From: Paenibacillus caseinilyticus
Lineage (GTDB): Bacteria > Bacillota > Bacilli > Paenibacillales > NBRC-103111
Reading direction: 5' to 3'
Length of the DNA stretch: 64,000 nt
NCBI RefSeq assembly: GCF_027533645.1
Contig: NZ_JAQAGY010000001.1
Coordinates: 310,001 to 374,000 of the forward strand
Positions 36,309 to 44,363 of the stretch are shown here, piece after piece; positions within the stretch are counted from its first letter, which is position 1; each line of letters begins with the position of its first letter. Both the position numbers and the translations under genes were made by a program. The notes under the pieces are model-generated. The model was not told the DNA's origin. It ran no database searches and worked only from the letters and a program-made list of their open reading frames with translations.

Positions 36309-36485
36309 GCCCTTGCACCCTTTCTAACCCGGCGCACGCAGAGCGGACCACCAGGATTCCGGAATGGTTTACTAGGACTATACTGCCTCAGCAGGCAGTA
36401 GAATATGAGCCCTTACACCATAATGGTCAATAAATTCCACTCTTTCCTCCCGTATTTTCCACTCTCACCGAACTCTCCCTTGCTT

Positions 36486-36512
36486 TATAATAAGGATATG
36501 CAAGCGCTACCA
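36486..36512 (+). promoter_or_regulatory. Promoter -10 and cre site of the first beta-amylase
   Basis: TATAAT (36486-36491) is followed at 36499-36512 by TGCAAGCGCTACCA, which fits the CcpA consensus TGNAANCGNTNNCA at every fixed position. A cre just downstream of the -10 is the usual place for glucose repression. The -35 is weak. Confidence 0.7.
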
Positions 36513-36565
36513 TAACATAACAATACTAGCGCTGCCAAAACCCAAGTTGTCAGGAGGAATATCAT

Positions 36566-38224
36566 TTGACAAGCATCACCACGTCATTCGCAGCCTCATC
36601 CTTGCTCCGCCGGAGCTCAGCCGCCTTCTTATCCCTCGCCATCGGAGCCGGTCTGCTCGCTCCGCTGCCATCTGCTGAAGCCTCCAGCATCAACAGCGAT
36701 TACAAGACTTATGTGATGGCTCCGCTGACGAAGATTACGGATTGGAACGCGTTCCGCAATCAACTCGTTACTTTGAAAAACAATAATGTATACGCTCTCA
36801 CGACGGACGTCTGGTGGGGCGATGTAGAGAAGGCCGGGGACAACGTCTTCGACTGGTCCTACTATAAAACCTATGCCGACACTGTCCGGGCCGCCGGCCT
36901 GAAGTGGGTACCCATCCTCTCGACCCACCAGTGCGGAGGCAACGTGGGCGACGACTGTGACATCAAGCTCCCCGACTGGCTGTGGAGCAAGGGTACACAG
37001 GATCAGCTCGCGATCCGCAGCGAAAGCGGCTATTACAACAAGGAAACCCTCTCTCCTTGGTGGAGCGGCACGGCCACCCAGTATGACGAGCTCTATGCTT
37101 CCTTCGCCTCCAACTTCAGCGGCTATAAGGATGTCATCGCCAAGATCTACCTGTCCGGCGGACCGGCGGGAGAGCTCCGCTACCCTTCCTATAATACGGC
37201 AGACGGCTGGTCCTATCCCGGCCGCGGCAAGCTGCAGGCTTATACGGAATCCGCCAAGACCGATTTCCGCACCGCCATGCAGACCAAATACGGCACCATC
37301 GGCGCACTGAATACCGCTTGGGGCACCTCCCTCGCTTCGTTCTCTGCCGTGAACCCGCCGAGCGACGGCGACAACTTCTTCACGAGCGGCTACAATTCGA
37401 CCTACGGGAAGGACTTCCTCACCTGGTACCAGAGCGTGCTCGAGAAGCACGTGAAGGCCATCGGAGCCAAGGCCCACAGCCGCTTTGATTCCGTCTTCGG
37501 CGTACCGGTCGGCGCGAAGGTCTCCGGCGTGCACTGGCAGATGAATTCCCCTACGATGCCGCATTCGGCCGAGTACGGGGCAGGCTATTATAACTACAGC
37601 ACGCTGCTCGACGCGTTCAAGAGCGCCAATCTCGACTTGACGTTCACCTGCCTCGAGATGACCGACGCCCAGGCGAACACCGCCCCTTACTATTCCGCGC
37701 CCAAGTCTCTGGTCATCCAGGTGGCGAATCTGGCGAACCAGAAGGGCATCCGCCTCAACGGCGAAAACGCGCTGGCTATCGGCGACGCTTCGCAGTACCA
37801 GAACCTGGCGGAGATGCTCTTCAACTATAACTTCTCCGGCTTCACGCTGCTGCGCATGTCGAGCCTCGTGAACGCGAGCGGTGACGCCACATCGCTCATG
37901 AGCTCCTTCCGCGACGCCATCGCGATGACGCCGGTTCCCGTCACATTCATCGTGAAGGGCGCACCGGCCGCTTCCGGCGACACCGTCTATGTGACGGGCT
38001 CCCGCTGGGAGATGGGCAGCTGGACGACCGGCGTGTATCCGCTGAAGCTCACCTACAACTCCTCCACCGCCGACTGGAGAGGCACCGCTTACATCGGTTC
38101 CGGCCGTAACTACGAGTTCAAGGCGCTGATCAAGAATTCCGCCGGTACGGCCACCTGGGAGCCGGGCGCGAATAACACGCTGACCGCTCCTGCGGCGGCA
38201 AGCAATTACACGATTACTTGGTAA
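36566..38224 (+). CDS. Secreted beta-amylase (GH14) with CBM20 starch-binding domain
   Basis: A 552-residue exoamylase that releases maltose from starch chain ends. Signal peptide at residues 1-40 (LLAPLPSAEAS). The GH14 domain runs from about residue 43 to 455, with catalytic acid Glu in SGGPAGELRYPSY and base Glu in GIRLNGENAL. A C-terminal CBM20 follows from about 460 (VTFIVKGAPAASGDTVYVTG, then WEMGSWTTGVYPL). A TTG start at 36566 follows AGGAGGAAT. It is a close paralogue of the N-terminal half of the fusion amylase at 39125-42523, pointing the other way. Confidence 0.95.
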   Translation: MTSITTSFAASSLLRRSSAAFLSLAIGAGLLAPLPSAEASSINSDYKTYVMAPLTKITDWNAFRNQLVTLKNNNVYALTTDVWWGDVEKAGDNVFDWSYYKTYADTVRAAGLKWVPILSTHQCGGNVGDDCDIKLPDWLWSKGTQDQLAIRSESGYYNKETLSPWWSGTATQYDELYASFASNFSGYKDVIAKIYLSGGPAGELRYPSYNTADGWSYPGRGKLQAYTESAKTDFRTAMQTKYGTIGALNTAWGTSLASFSAVNPPSDGDNFFTSGYNSTYGKDFLTWYQSVLEKHVKAIGAKAHSRFDSVFGVPVGAKVSGVHWQMNSPTMPHSAEYGAGYYNYSTLLDAFKSANLDLTFTCLEMTDAQANTAPYYSAPKSLVIQVANLANQKGIRLNGENALAIGDASQYQNLAEMLFNYNFSGFTLLRMSSLVNASGDATSLMSSFRDAIAMTPVPVTFIVKGAPAASGDTVYVTGSRWEMGSWTTGVYPLKLTYNSSTADWRGTAYIGSGRNYEFKALIKNSAGTATWEPGANNTLTAPAAASNYTITW

Positions 38225-38236
38225 AAGAAGACGGGC

Positions 38237-38270
38237 GGCTGCTCCGGAGGAATCCGGGGCAGCCGTTTTT
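38237..38270 (+). terminator. Terminator of the beta-amylase gene
   Basis: CGGCTGCTCCGG (38237-38248) pairs with CCGGGGCAGCCG (38254-38265) with one mismatch, followed by five T. Confidence 0.9.
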
Positions 38271-38412
38271 CTTGTCTGCTCAAAAGTGCCAGCTGCAAGC
38301 CGAACCATAAAATTTTGTATCAGAAGGACGCGAAAATATGCTTTAATATCATCAGGGAACCATTCTTTCCCAGGCATGTTCCCATACCCTCTAGAAAAGG
38401 AATGAGCCTCTA

Positions 38413-38901
38413 ATGAAGGATTACTCCATCTTCATCATGATTGCAGTGGTGGGTTTGGTTCTATGGCGGAAAACCCGGGCGATGTCACGCCCTGTCAAGG
38501 GACGCGGCCTGAAGCTGCTCCTCCCGCTGCTCTTTATCCTGATCGGGATCCCCGGATTCCTGAATCCGCAGCTTCACTTGACCCTGAAAGAAATTCTGCT
38601 GTCCATCCTGTGCGGTCTCCTCATGTCGATTCCGATGATCCTGACCACGAACTATGAGCGAAGGGAAGACGGCCAGATTTATCCCGTGAAGAGCGTCGCT
38701 TTCATCGCTGTGATTCTCGTGTTAATCGGTCTTCGGCTCGGACTTCGCAGCTATTTATCGGGCCTCGATTCTGTCGAACTTGGCATGTTATTCTATTTGA
38801 TCGCTATCGCTTACGTAGTGCCCTGGCGGATATTCAGTTTTATGAAATTCCGGCGCATTCACGGCAGCCTGCGGCCGCTCGACCCGGACGTACGGCATTG
38901 A
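38413..38901 (+). CDS. CcdC-like membrane protein (DUF1453)
   Basis: A 162-residue membrane protein with about five hydrophobic spans. The layout and phrases VGLVLWRKTRAMSRPVKGRG, then LLPLLFILIGIPGFLNP, are typical of the CcdC-like family found near cytochrome-c biogenesis genes in Bacillus, though no ccdA is nearby here. Function unknown. It lies between the two convergent amylase genes with its own start site. Confidence 0.8.
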   Translation: MKDYSIFIMIAVVGLVLWRKTRAMSRPVKGRGLKLLLPLLFILIGIPGFLNPQLHLTLKEILLSILCGLLMSIPMILTTNYERREDGQIYPVKSVAFIAVILVLIGLRLGLRSYLSGLDSVELGMLFYLIAIAYVVPWRIFSFMKFRRIHGSLRPLDPDVRH

Positions 38902-39025
38902 AATAGAAAGCATCTGTCACCCTCGAGGGTGGGCGGCTGCCAGCCAGCCGTCCTGTCGGGGCCTCCTCCGAATACCCCTGTATACAGCATGAGAATGTAT
39001 TGATCATGATCATACTGACCACAGC

Positions 39026-39053
39026 AAAAACCCGCCTCCATAAGGAGACGGGT
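39026..39053 (-). terminator. Terminator of the fusion amylase gene
   Basis: ACCCGCCTCC (39030-39039) pairs with GGAGACGGGT (39044-39053) with one mismatch. On the minus strand five T follow. It lies 72 bp past the stop at 39125. Confidence 0.8.
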
Positions 39054-39124
39054 CCGCTTCCATGCCGGCATATCATTTACTGTCATAGGAGCGCCCGGCA
39101 GGCGCCCCTCAGTTCCCGCGCACC

Positions 39125-42100
39125 TTACTTCGCCAGCACCTTCACTTCCTTCGGCCCAAGGGTCACGGAGACCGAACCGCTGCTTACCGTCACGGAATCC
39201 GTGCCGAGCTGGTTGCGGAGGGTTGTGCCGCTCGCGAGGTTATCCAGGCTGCCAACCGTACGGGTCTGGCTGCTCCAGGAGTTGTTGATGAGCACGAGAA
39301 CCTCGTCGCCGTTCTTGCTGCGCTGGAAGCCGTAGACCGTGCTGTCGGCCCACTTTTCCTTCTGGGTGCCGTTCTGCAGCGCCGGGTGGGCATTACGTAC
39401 GGTGTTCAGCTTCGCGATATATTTGTAGAGATCATTGTTCGCGTTCGGTACGACGTCTTCGCGGTTCGCCGGATCGTCGCCGCCGCTGTACCCAAGCTCC
39501 GTGCCCTGGTACACAACGGGGATCCCGCGGGAAGTGAGCAGGAAGCCGAGCGCCGCCTTGAGCTGCGGCCACTTGTCGGCGCGGTTGCTCGGGTTGCCCG
39601 AAGCCTCGTTCAGGAACCGCTTCACGTCATGGTTATCGAGGAAGATACCGTTGAGCTTCGCATCGCGGTACTTCGTATCGCTCGCATAACGGTCGCGGAT
39701 CAGCGTCGGAGAGCCGTCCTTGCCGAATACGTCGCGGATCGTGTAGTACATCGGGAAGTCGAGCACCGCATCGAGATAGTTGCTGTAATCGCCGACATTC
39801 GCCGGATCGCCGTGGAAAATTTCCCCCATCGTGAAGGTGTTCGCCGCCGTATCAAAGTTTTTGAGATACGACTTCGGCACATGCTTCGCCGTGTCGACAC
39901 GCAGGCCGTCGACGCCCGACTGGGCGATCAGCCACTTGATCCAGTTGCCCAGCTCGGCCGCTACGGCCGGATTCTCTTGATTGAGGTCATCCAGACCCGC
40001 TACGTCGCCGTTTTCGATCTTCCATTGGTTGTTCTGGTTGTAGTCGGTCGAAGTAATTTCCCCATTGTGGTGGTACCAATCCGCCTTGTCGAACGGTGCT
40101 TTGGCATAGCCGTTGCCCGGCTGGAAGTCGCCCGTATGGTTCACCACCACGTCGAGCATGACCGCAATGCCTTTGCCGTGTGCCGTATTCACGAGCTCCT
40201 TGAATTTATCCATGGTGCCGAGATGGCCGTCCACGGCGTAGAAATCATACGTATGATAACCGTGATAAGCATTGACGCTCTTCTGCATCGTCACCGGGGT
40301 AATCCAGATCGCGTTGAAGCCCATGTTCTTGATGTAGTCAAGGTTATTGAGTATCCCCTGAAAATCGCCGCCGTGCCACTTGTAGGGATCGCTCTTGTTC
40401 GCTGCGAACCCGCCGTAGTTGTCGTTGGAGGTGTCGCCGTTCACGAAGCGGTCCGTCATGATGAAGTAGATGCTGCGCGTGCTCCAGTCGACAGGCGTGG
40501 TGATCCCTCCGTCATCGCCGCCGTCGTCACCACCGTCGTCCCCCGTAGGGGCGCCGGGTGTGATCGCGCCTGCTGCCCCGTTCGCGCCCGGCGTATAGGT
40601 GAACGTGCCTACCCCGAACAGGTAGTTCTTCTGCGCGTTGCTGTCCCACGTATTATTGCCGTCGTTGAAAGCCGCTTCGAGCTGGGTAGCCGAGCCGATA
40701 CCCACCGTCGCCTTGGCATAGCCGCTCACTTCCGAGTCCGCCATCTTCACGCCGGGCGCCGTGGTCCATGTGCCGCCGGCCGGACGGTAGTGAATATAAG
40801 GCGTTGTGAAGCCTTTCTTATAATACACGGTGACCGAGTTGGTGCCGCCGTCGCCCGTCGGAGCACCCTGTGTGATCGTGCCTGCTGCGCCGTTCGCTCC
40901 AGGCTTATAAGTGAATGTGCCTACCCCGAAGAGATAGTTCTTCGTCGCGTTGCTGTCCCACGTGTTATTGCCGTCGTTGAAGGCGGCTTCGAGCTGCGTG
41001 GCCGAGCCGATATCCACCGTCGCCTTGGCATAACCGCTCACTTCCGAGTCCGCCATCTTCAAGCCCGGTGCGGTCGTCCATGTGCCGCCGGCCGGACGGT
41101 AGTGCAGGTAAGGAGCGGCGAAGCCTTTTTTGTAGTAGACCGTCACCAGGTTATGTCCCGTATCGACAGGCTTCGCAAGGGAAATGACATACTGCTTGAA
41201 GTTCGCCATCTCACCGGTCGCCGAGCCGTCCGCATTGACGACGTTGGCCAGACGCAGCAGCGTGAAGCCGTTGTACGCGAACCTTGTGAGCTTCTCCTGA
41301 ATCTTGCCGAAGGAGCCCGTGCCGGATGCCGGAAGCCCATTCTCGCCATTCAAGCGGACACCCTTGGCATTAGCGATCGAGGAGACCGTATCGACCAGCG
41401 TGGACGGCTGCGAATAGTTCGGCGCCGCCGCATTGTCGAACATCTCGAGGCATGTGAAGGTCAGGTCGAGATTCGTGTCCTTGAACTTCTGGAGGAGGGA
41501 GTTGTAATCGTAGTAGCCTGCCGCCTGCTCCGCGCTGTGCGGCATCGCCGGATTGCTCATCTGCCAGTGCACGCCGGATACCTTCGCACCGATCGGTACG
41601 CCGAAGACGGAGTCGAACTTCTGATGCGCCGCGGTACCGATGACGCCCAGATGGTTCTCGAGCACGCCTTGATACCACTTCAGGAAGTCTTTGCCGTAGG
41701 TGGAGTTATAGCCGCCGCTCGTGTAGAAGCCGTCGCCGTCGGTCGGAGGGCTGATCTGGTCCACGCTCGTCAGGCTCGTCCCCCACGCGCTGTTGATGCC
41801 GCTGAGCGAACCGTACTTCGCGGTCATTGCGCTGCGGAACGCTTTCTTCGCCGTGTCGGTATACACTTGGAACTTGCCGCGGGACGGATAGCTCCAGCCT
41901 GCAGCCGGGTAGTAAGACGGATAGCGCAGCTCGCCGGACGGGCCGCCGCTGAGGTAGATCTTCGGAATGATATCCTTATAGCCGGCAAAAGAGGAGGCGA
42001 AGGAAGCATACAGCTCGCCATACTGCGTGCCTATGCCGCTCCAGAACGGGGACACGGCTTCATTGTTCACGAAGCCGGTCTCGCTCTTGAACTGCATCTC

Positions 42101-42523
42101 GTCCGCGGCTCCCTTGTTCCACAGCCAAGCGGGAAGCGGGATGTTGCAGTCGTCGCCGACATTGCCGCCGCACTTGTGCGTGGAGAGGATCGGCACCCAT
42201 TTCAGACCCGCCTCACGGACAGCGCTTGCATAAGTCTGATAGTAGCTCCAATCGAACTGGTTGTCGCCGGCACTCTCGACCAGGCCCCACCAGACGTCGG
42301 TTGTAATCGCATACACCCCGTTGTTTTTCAAGGTGCGCAGCTGGTTCTTGAAAGCATTCCAATCCGTAACCTGCGCCAGCGGTCCCATGACCGATGCTTG
42401 GAAGTCGTTCGCTACGGCCGCTTCCGTTCTGCTCGGCGCCAGGCCGATCACTGTGGTCAGCAGCAAGACCAGGCTTAGGAGCCCCATAACCGCTTTGTTC
42501 ATCATTGATTTCACTGAACCCAT
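39125..42523 (-). CDS. Beta-amylase/alpha-amylase polyprotein (GH14-CBM25-CBM25-GH13)
   Basis: A 1132-residue secreted protein. Signal peptide at residues 1-35. GH14 beta-amylase at about 37-455 (catalytic Glu in SGGPSGELRYPSY and in GVRLNGENGL). Two CBM25 starch-binding repeats at about 458-557 and 562-662, almost identical. An Asp/Gly linker follows (residues 665-675). GH13 alpha-amylase occupies about 678-1132: nucleophile Asp in GLRVDTAKHV, acid Glu in FTMGEIFHG, third Asp in FLDNHDVKRF. P. polymyxa has a similar precursor that is cut into separate beta- and alpha-amylases; the linker here would allow that. The ATG at 42523 is preferred over one 11 codons upstream because AAGGAGGG precedes it. 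A consensus cre lies upstream. Confidence 0.95.
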   Translation of the reverse strand: MGSVKSMMNKAVMGLLSLVLLLTTVIGLAPSRTEAAVANDFQASVMGPLAQVTDWNAFKNQLRTLKNNGVYAITTDVWWGLVESAGDNQFDWSYYQTYASAVREAGLKWVPILSTHKCGGNVGDDCNIPLPAWLWNKGAADEMQFKSETGFVNNEAVSPFWSGIGTQYGELYASFASSFAGYKDIIPKIYLSGGPSGELRYPSYYPAAGWSYPSRGKFQVYTDTAKKAFRSAMTAKYGSLSGINSAWGTSLTSVDQISPPTDGDGFYTSGGYNSTYGKDFLKWYQGVLENHLGVIGTAAHQKFDSVFGVPIGAKVSGVHWQMSNPAMPHSAEQAAGYYDYNSLLQKFKDTNLDLTFTCLEMFDNAAAPNYSQPSTLVDTVSSIANAKGVRLNGENGLPASGTGSFGKIQEKLTRFAYNGFTLLRLANVVNADGSATGEMANFKQYVISLAKPVDTGHNLVTVYYKKGFAAPYLHYRPAGGTWTTAPGLKMADSEVSGYAKATVDIGSATQLEAAFNDGNNTWDSNATKNYLFGVGTFTYKPGANGAAGTITQGAPTGDGGTNSVTVYYKKGFTTPYIHYRPAGGTWTTAPGVKMADSEVSGYAKATVGIGSATQLEAAFNDGNNTWDSNAQKNYLFGVGTFTYTPGANGAAGAITPGAPTGDDGGDDGGDDGGITTPVDWSTRSIYFIMTDRFVNGDTSNDNYGGFAANKSDPYKWHGGDFQGILNNLDYIKNMGFNAIWITPVTMQKSVNAYHGYHTYDFYAVDGHLGTMDKFKELVNTAHGKGIAVMLDVVVNHTGDFQPGNGYAKAPFDKADWYHHNGEITSTDYNQNNQWKIENGDVAGLDDLNQENPAVAAELGNWIKWLIAQSGVDGLRVDTAKHVPKSYLKNFDTAANTFTMGEIFHGDPANVGDYSNYLDAVLDFPMYYTIRDVFGKDGSPTLIRDRYASDTKYRDAKLNGIFLDNHDVKRFLNEASGNPSNRADKWPQLKAALGFLLTSRGIPVVYQGTELGYSGGDDPANREDVVPNANNDLYKYIAKLNTVRNAHPALQNGTQKEKWADSTVYGFQRSKNGDEVLVLINNSWSSQTRTVGSLDNLASGTTLRNQLGTDSVTVSSGSVSVTLGPKEVKVLAK
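40540..41151 (-). repeat. Tandem duplication encoding two CBM25 domains
   Basis: Segments 40540-40838 and 40854-41151 encode nearly the same 100 residues (VYYKKGF, HYRPAGGTWTTAPG, then EAAFNDGNNTWDSN). The DNA is also largely the same, which points to a recent or gene-converted duplication. Confidence 0.88.
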
Positions 42524-42745
42524 GAATCCATATCCCTCCTTGAATAGGCATTGCATCGTAAACGTTCCACCGTCGGACTTCCAATGGCTCTCCCCCTGCG
42601 TCCCAACCCCCTTTGGATGTTAAAAAAAAACCGGTTTCCTTACACTCGCAAGATATCCTCCATAAGCAGGCTATCACGAATCTGTTCTATGTAGTCATGG
42701 ACGAAATTCTTGGAGCACTCAGCTTATCCTGACTGCCCTCCGACT

Positions 42746-42759
42746 TGTAAACGTTTACA
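42746..42759. promoter_or_regulatory. Consensus cre (CcpA) site of the fusion amylase
   Basis: TGTAAACGTTTACA is a perfect palindrome and fits the cre consensus TGWAANCGNTNWCA at all positions. On the minus strand a TATACT -10-like element (about 42772-42767) precedes it, so the site covers the start region, the standard place for repression. Confidence 0.85.
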
Positions 42760-42859
42760 GGTATAGTATAATCCATGATATGGAACAGCCGAAAGAGACA
42801 ATATTGCTTTCAAAAGTGGAAAATATTGATTTAACGTCATCAAACTTCCGACAATTCGC

Positions 42860-42879
42860 AATGTCAATCGTTTGACATT
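42860..42879. promoter_or_regulatory. Inverted repeat AATGTCAA-tcgt-TTGACATT
   Basis: A perfect 8-bp inverted repeat with a 4-base centre. On the minus strand its second half gives TTGACA, 17 bases before TTTGAT, a possible promoter reading towards the amylase. It could be an operator; the regulator is unknown. Confidence 0.45.
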
Positions 42880-42896
42880 TCAGCTCCTGAGGACGT

Positions 42897-42932
42897 AAAA
42901 GCAGAAAGAGGACCCGTCGGCCCTCTTCCTGC
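42897..42932 (-). terminator. Terminator of the hut operon
   Basis: GCAGAAAGAGG (42901-42911) pairs with CCTCTTCCTGC (42922-42932) with one mismatch. On the minus strand TTTTACG follows. It lies 38 bp after the last hut gene. Confidence 0.82.
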
Positions 42933-42970
42933 ACGGTGAATTTGCTCTACCCAGCCGCCCCCTCATCTTC

Positions 42971-44302
42971 CTACGGGGAAGCCAACCGGTCCCGCCAATC
43001 GTCAAACAAAGCGTCGACTCTCCTTACGATCTCCTTCTCCGGTACGGTCTGCAGAGCTCCCTGCCCGTAGACGATCCTGCCCCCTACCACCACATGCGTG
43101 ACCGCATTGGGCTGCATCGCATACACCATGTTCGCGAGGAGCTCGCCGCGCGGCGTCAGGGAGAGATCCCGCGGATTCAATACGGCGAAATCCGCATACT
43201 TCCCTGCGGCCAGCTCGCCGGCCGGCAGTCCGAGCGCCTCGCCACCCGCAGCGGTCCCCATCCGGTAGACGTCGCCGGCCGTCAGGCACGTGCCGTCCAG
43301 GTTCGCTACCTTCTGCAGCAGCGCGCACATCCGCATCTCTTCGTAGACGGAGGTGCGGTTATTGCTGCAGGCGCCGTCCGAGCCGAGCGCCACCCGCACG
43401 CCGTGCCGCAGCAGCGCCGGGATCCGGGTAATGCCGTCGGCCAGGAACATGTTCGAGGAGGGGCAGTACGCCAGGGCAATGCGCCGCTGTCCGGCAAGCT
43501 CCACCTCCGAGTCGTCCAGCCACACGAGATGGACCGCGATCATCCGCGAATCCACTACGCCGAGCGAATCCAGATAATGCACGGGACGGAGCCCATAATC
43601 CTTCAGGGTCTCCTTCACCTCGAACATCTCCTCTGCGACATGGATATGGAACGGGGTATCGAGCTCCTGCGCCAGCCGGTGGCCCGCCCGGATCATGGCC
43701 GGCGATGCGGCGTGGGGGGAATGGGGCGCCGGATGCACCGCCACCATGGCGCTGCCCTGGTACTTGACCGCGAGCCGGCGTGTGCGGTCCACCGCTTCAT
43801 CGACCGTCTCCCGGTACCCGGCGGGCGCTCCGCTCCAGTCGTACATCGTCCTCGCGAAGACGAGCCGGATACCGATATCCCGCGCCGCGCGGATCACCGC
43901 CTCATCCAGCGCGGTTCCCCCGTTATGCACGTAGAAAAAATCGCACACCGTCGTCACCCCGTACCGGAGCATCTCGCCGAAGGCGAGCAGCGCTCCCGTA
44001 TAGACCGCCTCCTCGTCGAGCAGCGGAGAATACCGGTACAGCGCCTCGTCGCGCCACTGCAGGAACGGCTTGTCGACGGCGATGCCGCGCAGCAGGCTCT
44101 GGAACGAATGGTTGTGCGCATTGACCGTTCCGGGGACGATCACCCCGCCTTCCCAGCGGACATGCTCCACTCCGGGGTACCGCTGCAGCAGAGCGGCAAG
44201 CGGTCCCGTCTCCCGGATGACTCCGTTCTCCTCCAGAAACGCAGCCCCTTCCCGGAACGCACCGTCCATATACACCGCTCCAGCCGAATACAGCTTGGGC
44301 AC
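42971..44302 (-). CDS. Amidohydrolase, probable formiminoglutamate deiminase
   Basis: A 443-residue amidohydrolase-superfamily enzyme. Metal-binding HxH is in GTVNAHNHSFQSLLRG, the later His in TPFHIHVAEE, and the Asp in VALGSDGACSNNR. The closest subfamily is the HutF/TrzN/guanine-deaminase group. As last gene of a histidine-utilisation operon it most likely converts N-formimino-L-glutamate to N-formyl-L-glutamate and ammonia (HutF role). The HutF-specific pocket could not be checked. GTG at 44302 is chosen because AAGGAGG lies seven bases upstream; a GTG at 44311 overlaps that site. Confidence 0.75.
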   Translation of the reverse strand: MPKLYSAGAVYMDGAFREGAAFLEENGVIRETGPLAALLQRYPGVEHVRWEGGVIVPGTVNAHNHSFQSLLRGIAVDKPFLQWRDEALYRYSPLLDEEAVYTGALLAFGEMLRYGVTTVCDFFYVHNGGTALDEAVIRAARDIGIRLVFARTMYDWSGAPAGYRETVDEAVDRTRRLAVKYQGSAMVAVHPAPHSPHAASPAMIRAGHRLAQELDTPFHIHVAEEMFEVKETLKDYGLRPVHYLDSLGVVDSRMIAVHLVWLDDSEVELAGQRRIALAYCPSSNMFLADGITRIPALLRHGVRVALGSDGACSNNRTSVYEEMRMCALLQKVANLDGTCLTAGDVYRMGTAAGGEALGLPAGELAAGKYADFAVLNPRDLSLTPRGELLANMVYAMQPNAVTHVVVGGRIVYGQGALQTVPEKEIVRRVDALFDDWRDRLASP

Positions 44303-44363
44303 GAAGCCCACCTCCTTGTCTCCCCCTGGATTCCCTCAGGTATCACGAGAGGGTGCGCCTCTC

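Larger units (their letters stand above)
42524..42970. other. Intergenic region between fusion amylase and hut operon
   Basis: A 447-bp stretch with no gene. It holds the amylase control region (cre at 42746-42759 and an AT-rich block 42760-42860), a 20-bp inverted repeat (42860-42879) and the hut terminator (42897-42932). Confidence 0.6.

Noticed and set aside
39386..42478. A 1030-codon open frame on the plus strand opposite the fusion amylase
   Set aside because: It is fully antisense to a well-identified gene, has no recognisable domain, and is explained by high GC at third codon positions. The same holds for long frames opposite adhE (58037-60184), the FAD lipoprotein (5433-7013), the GH14 gene (36629-38377) and the hut genes.
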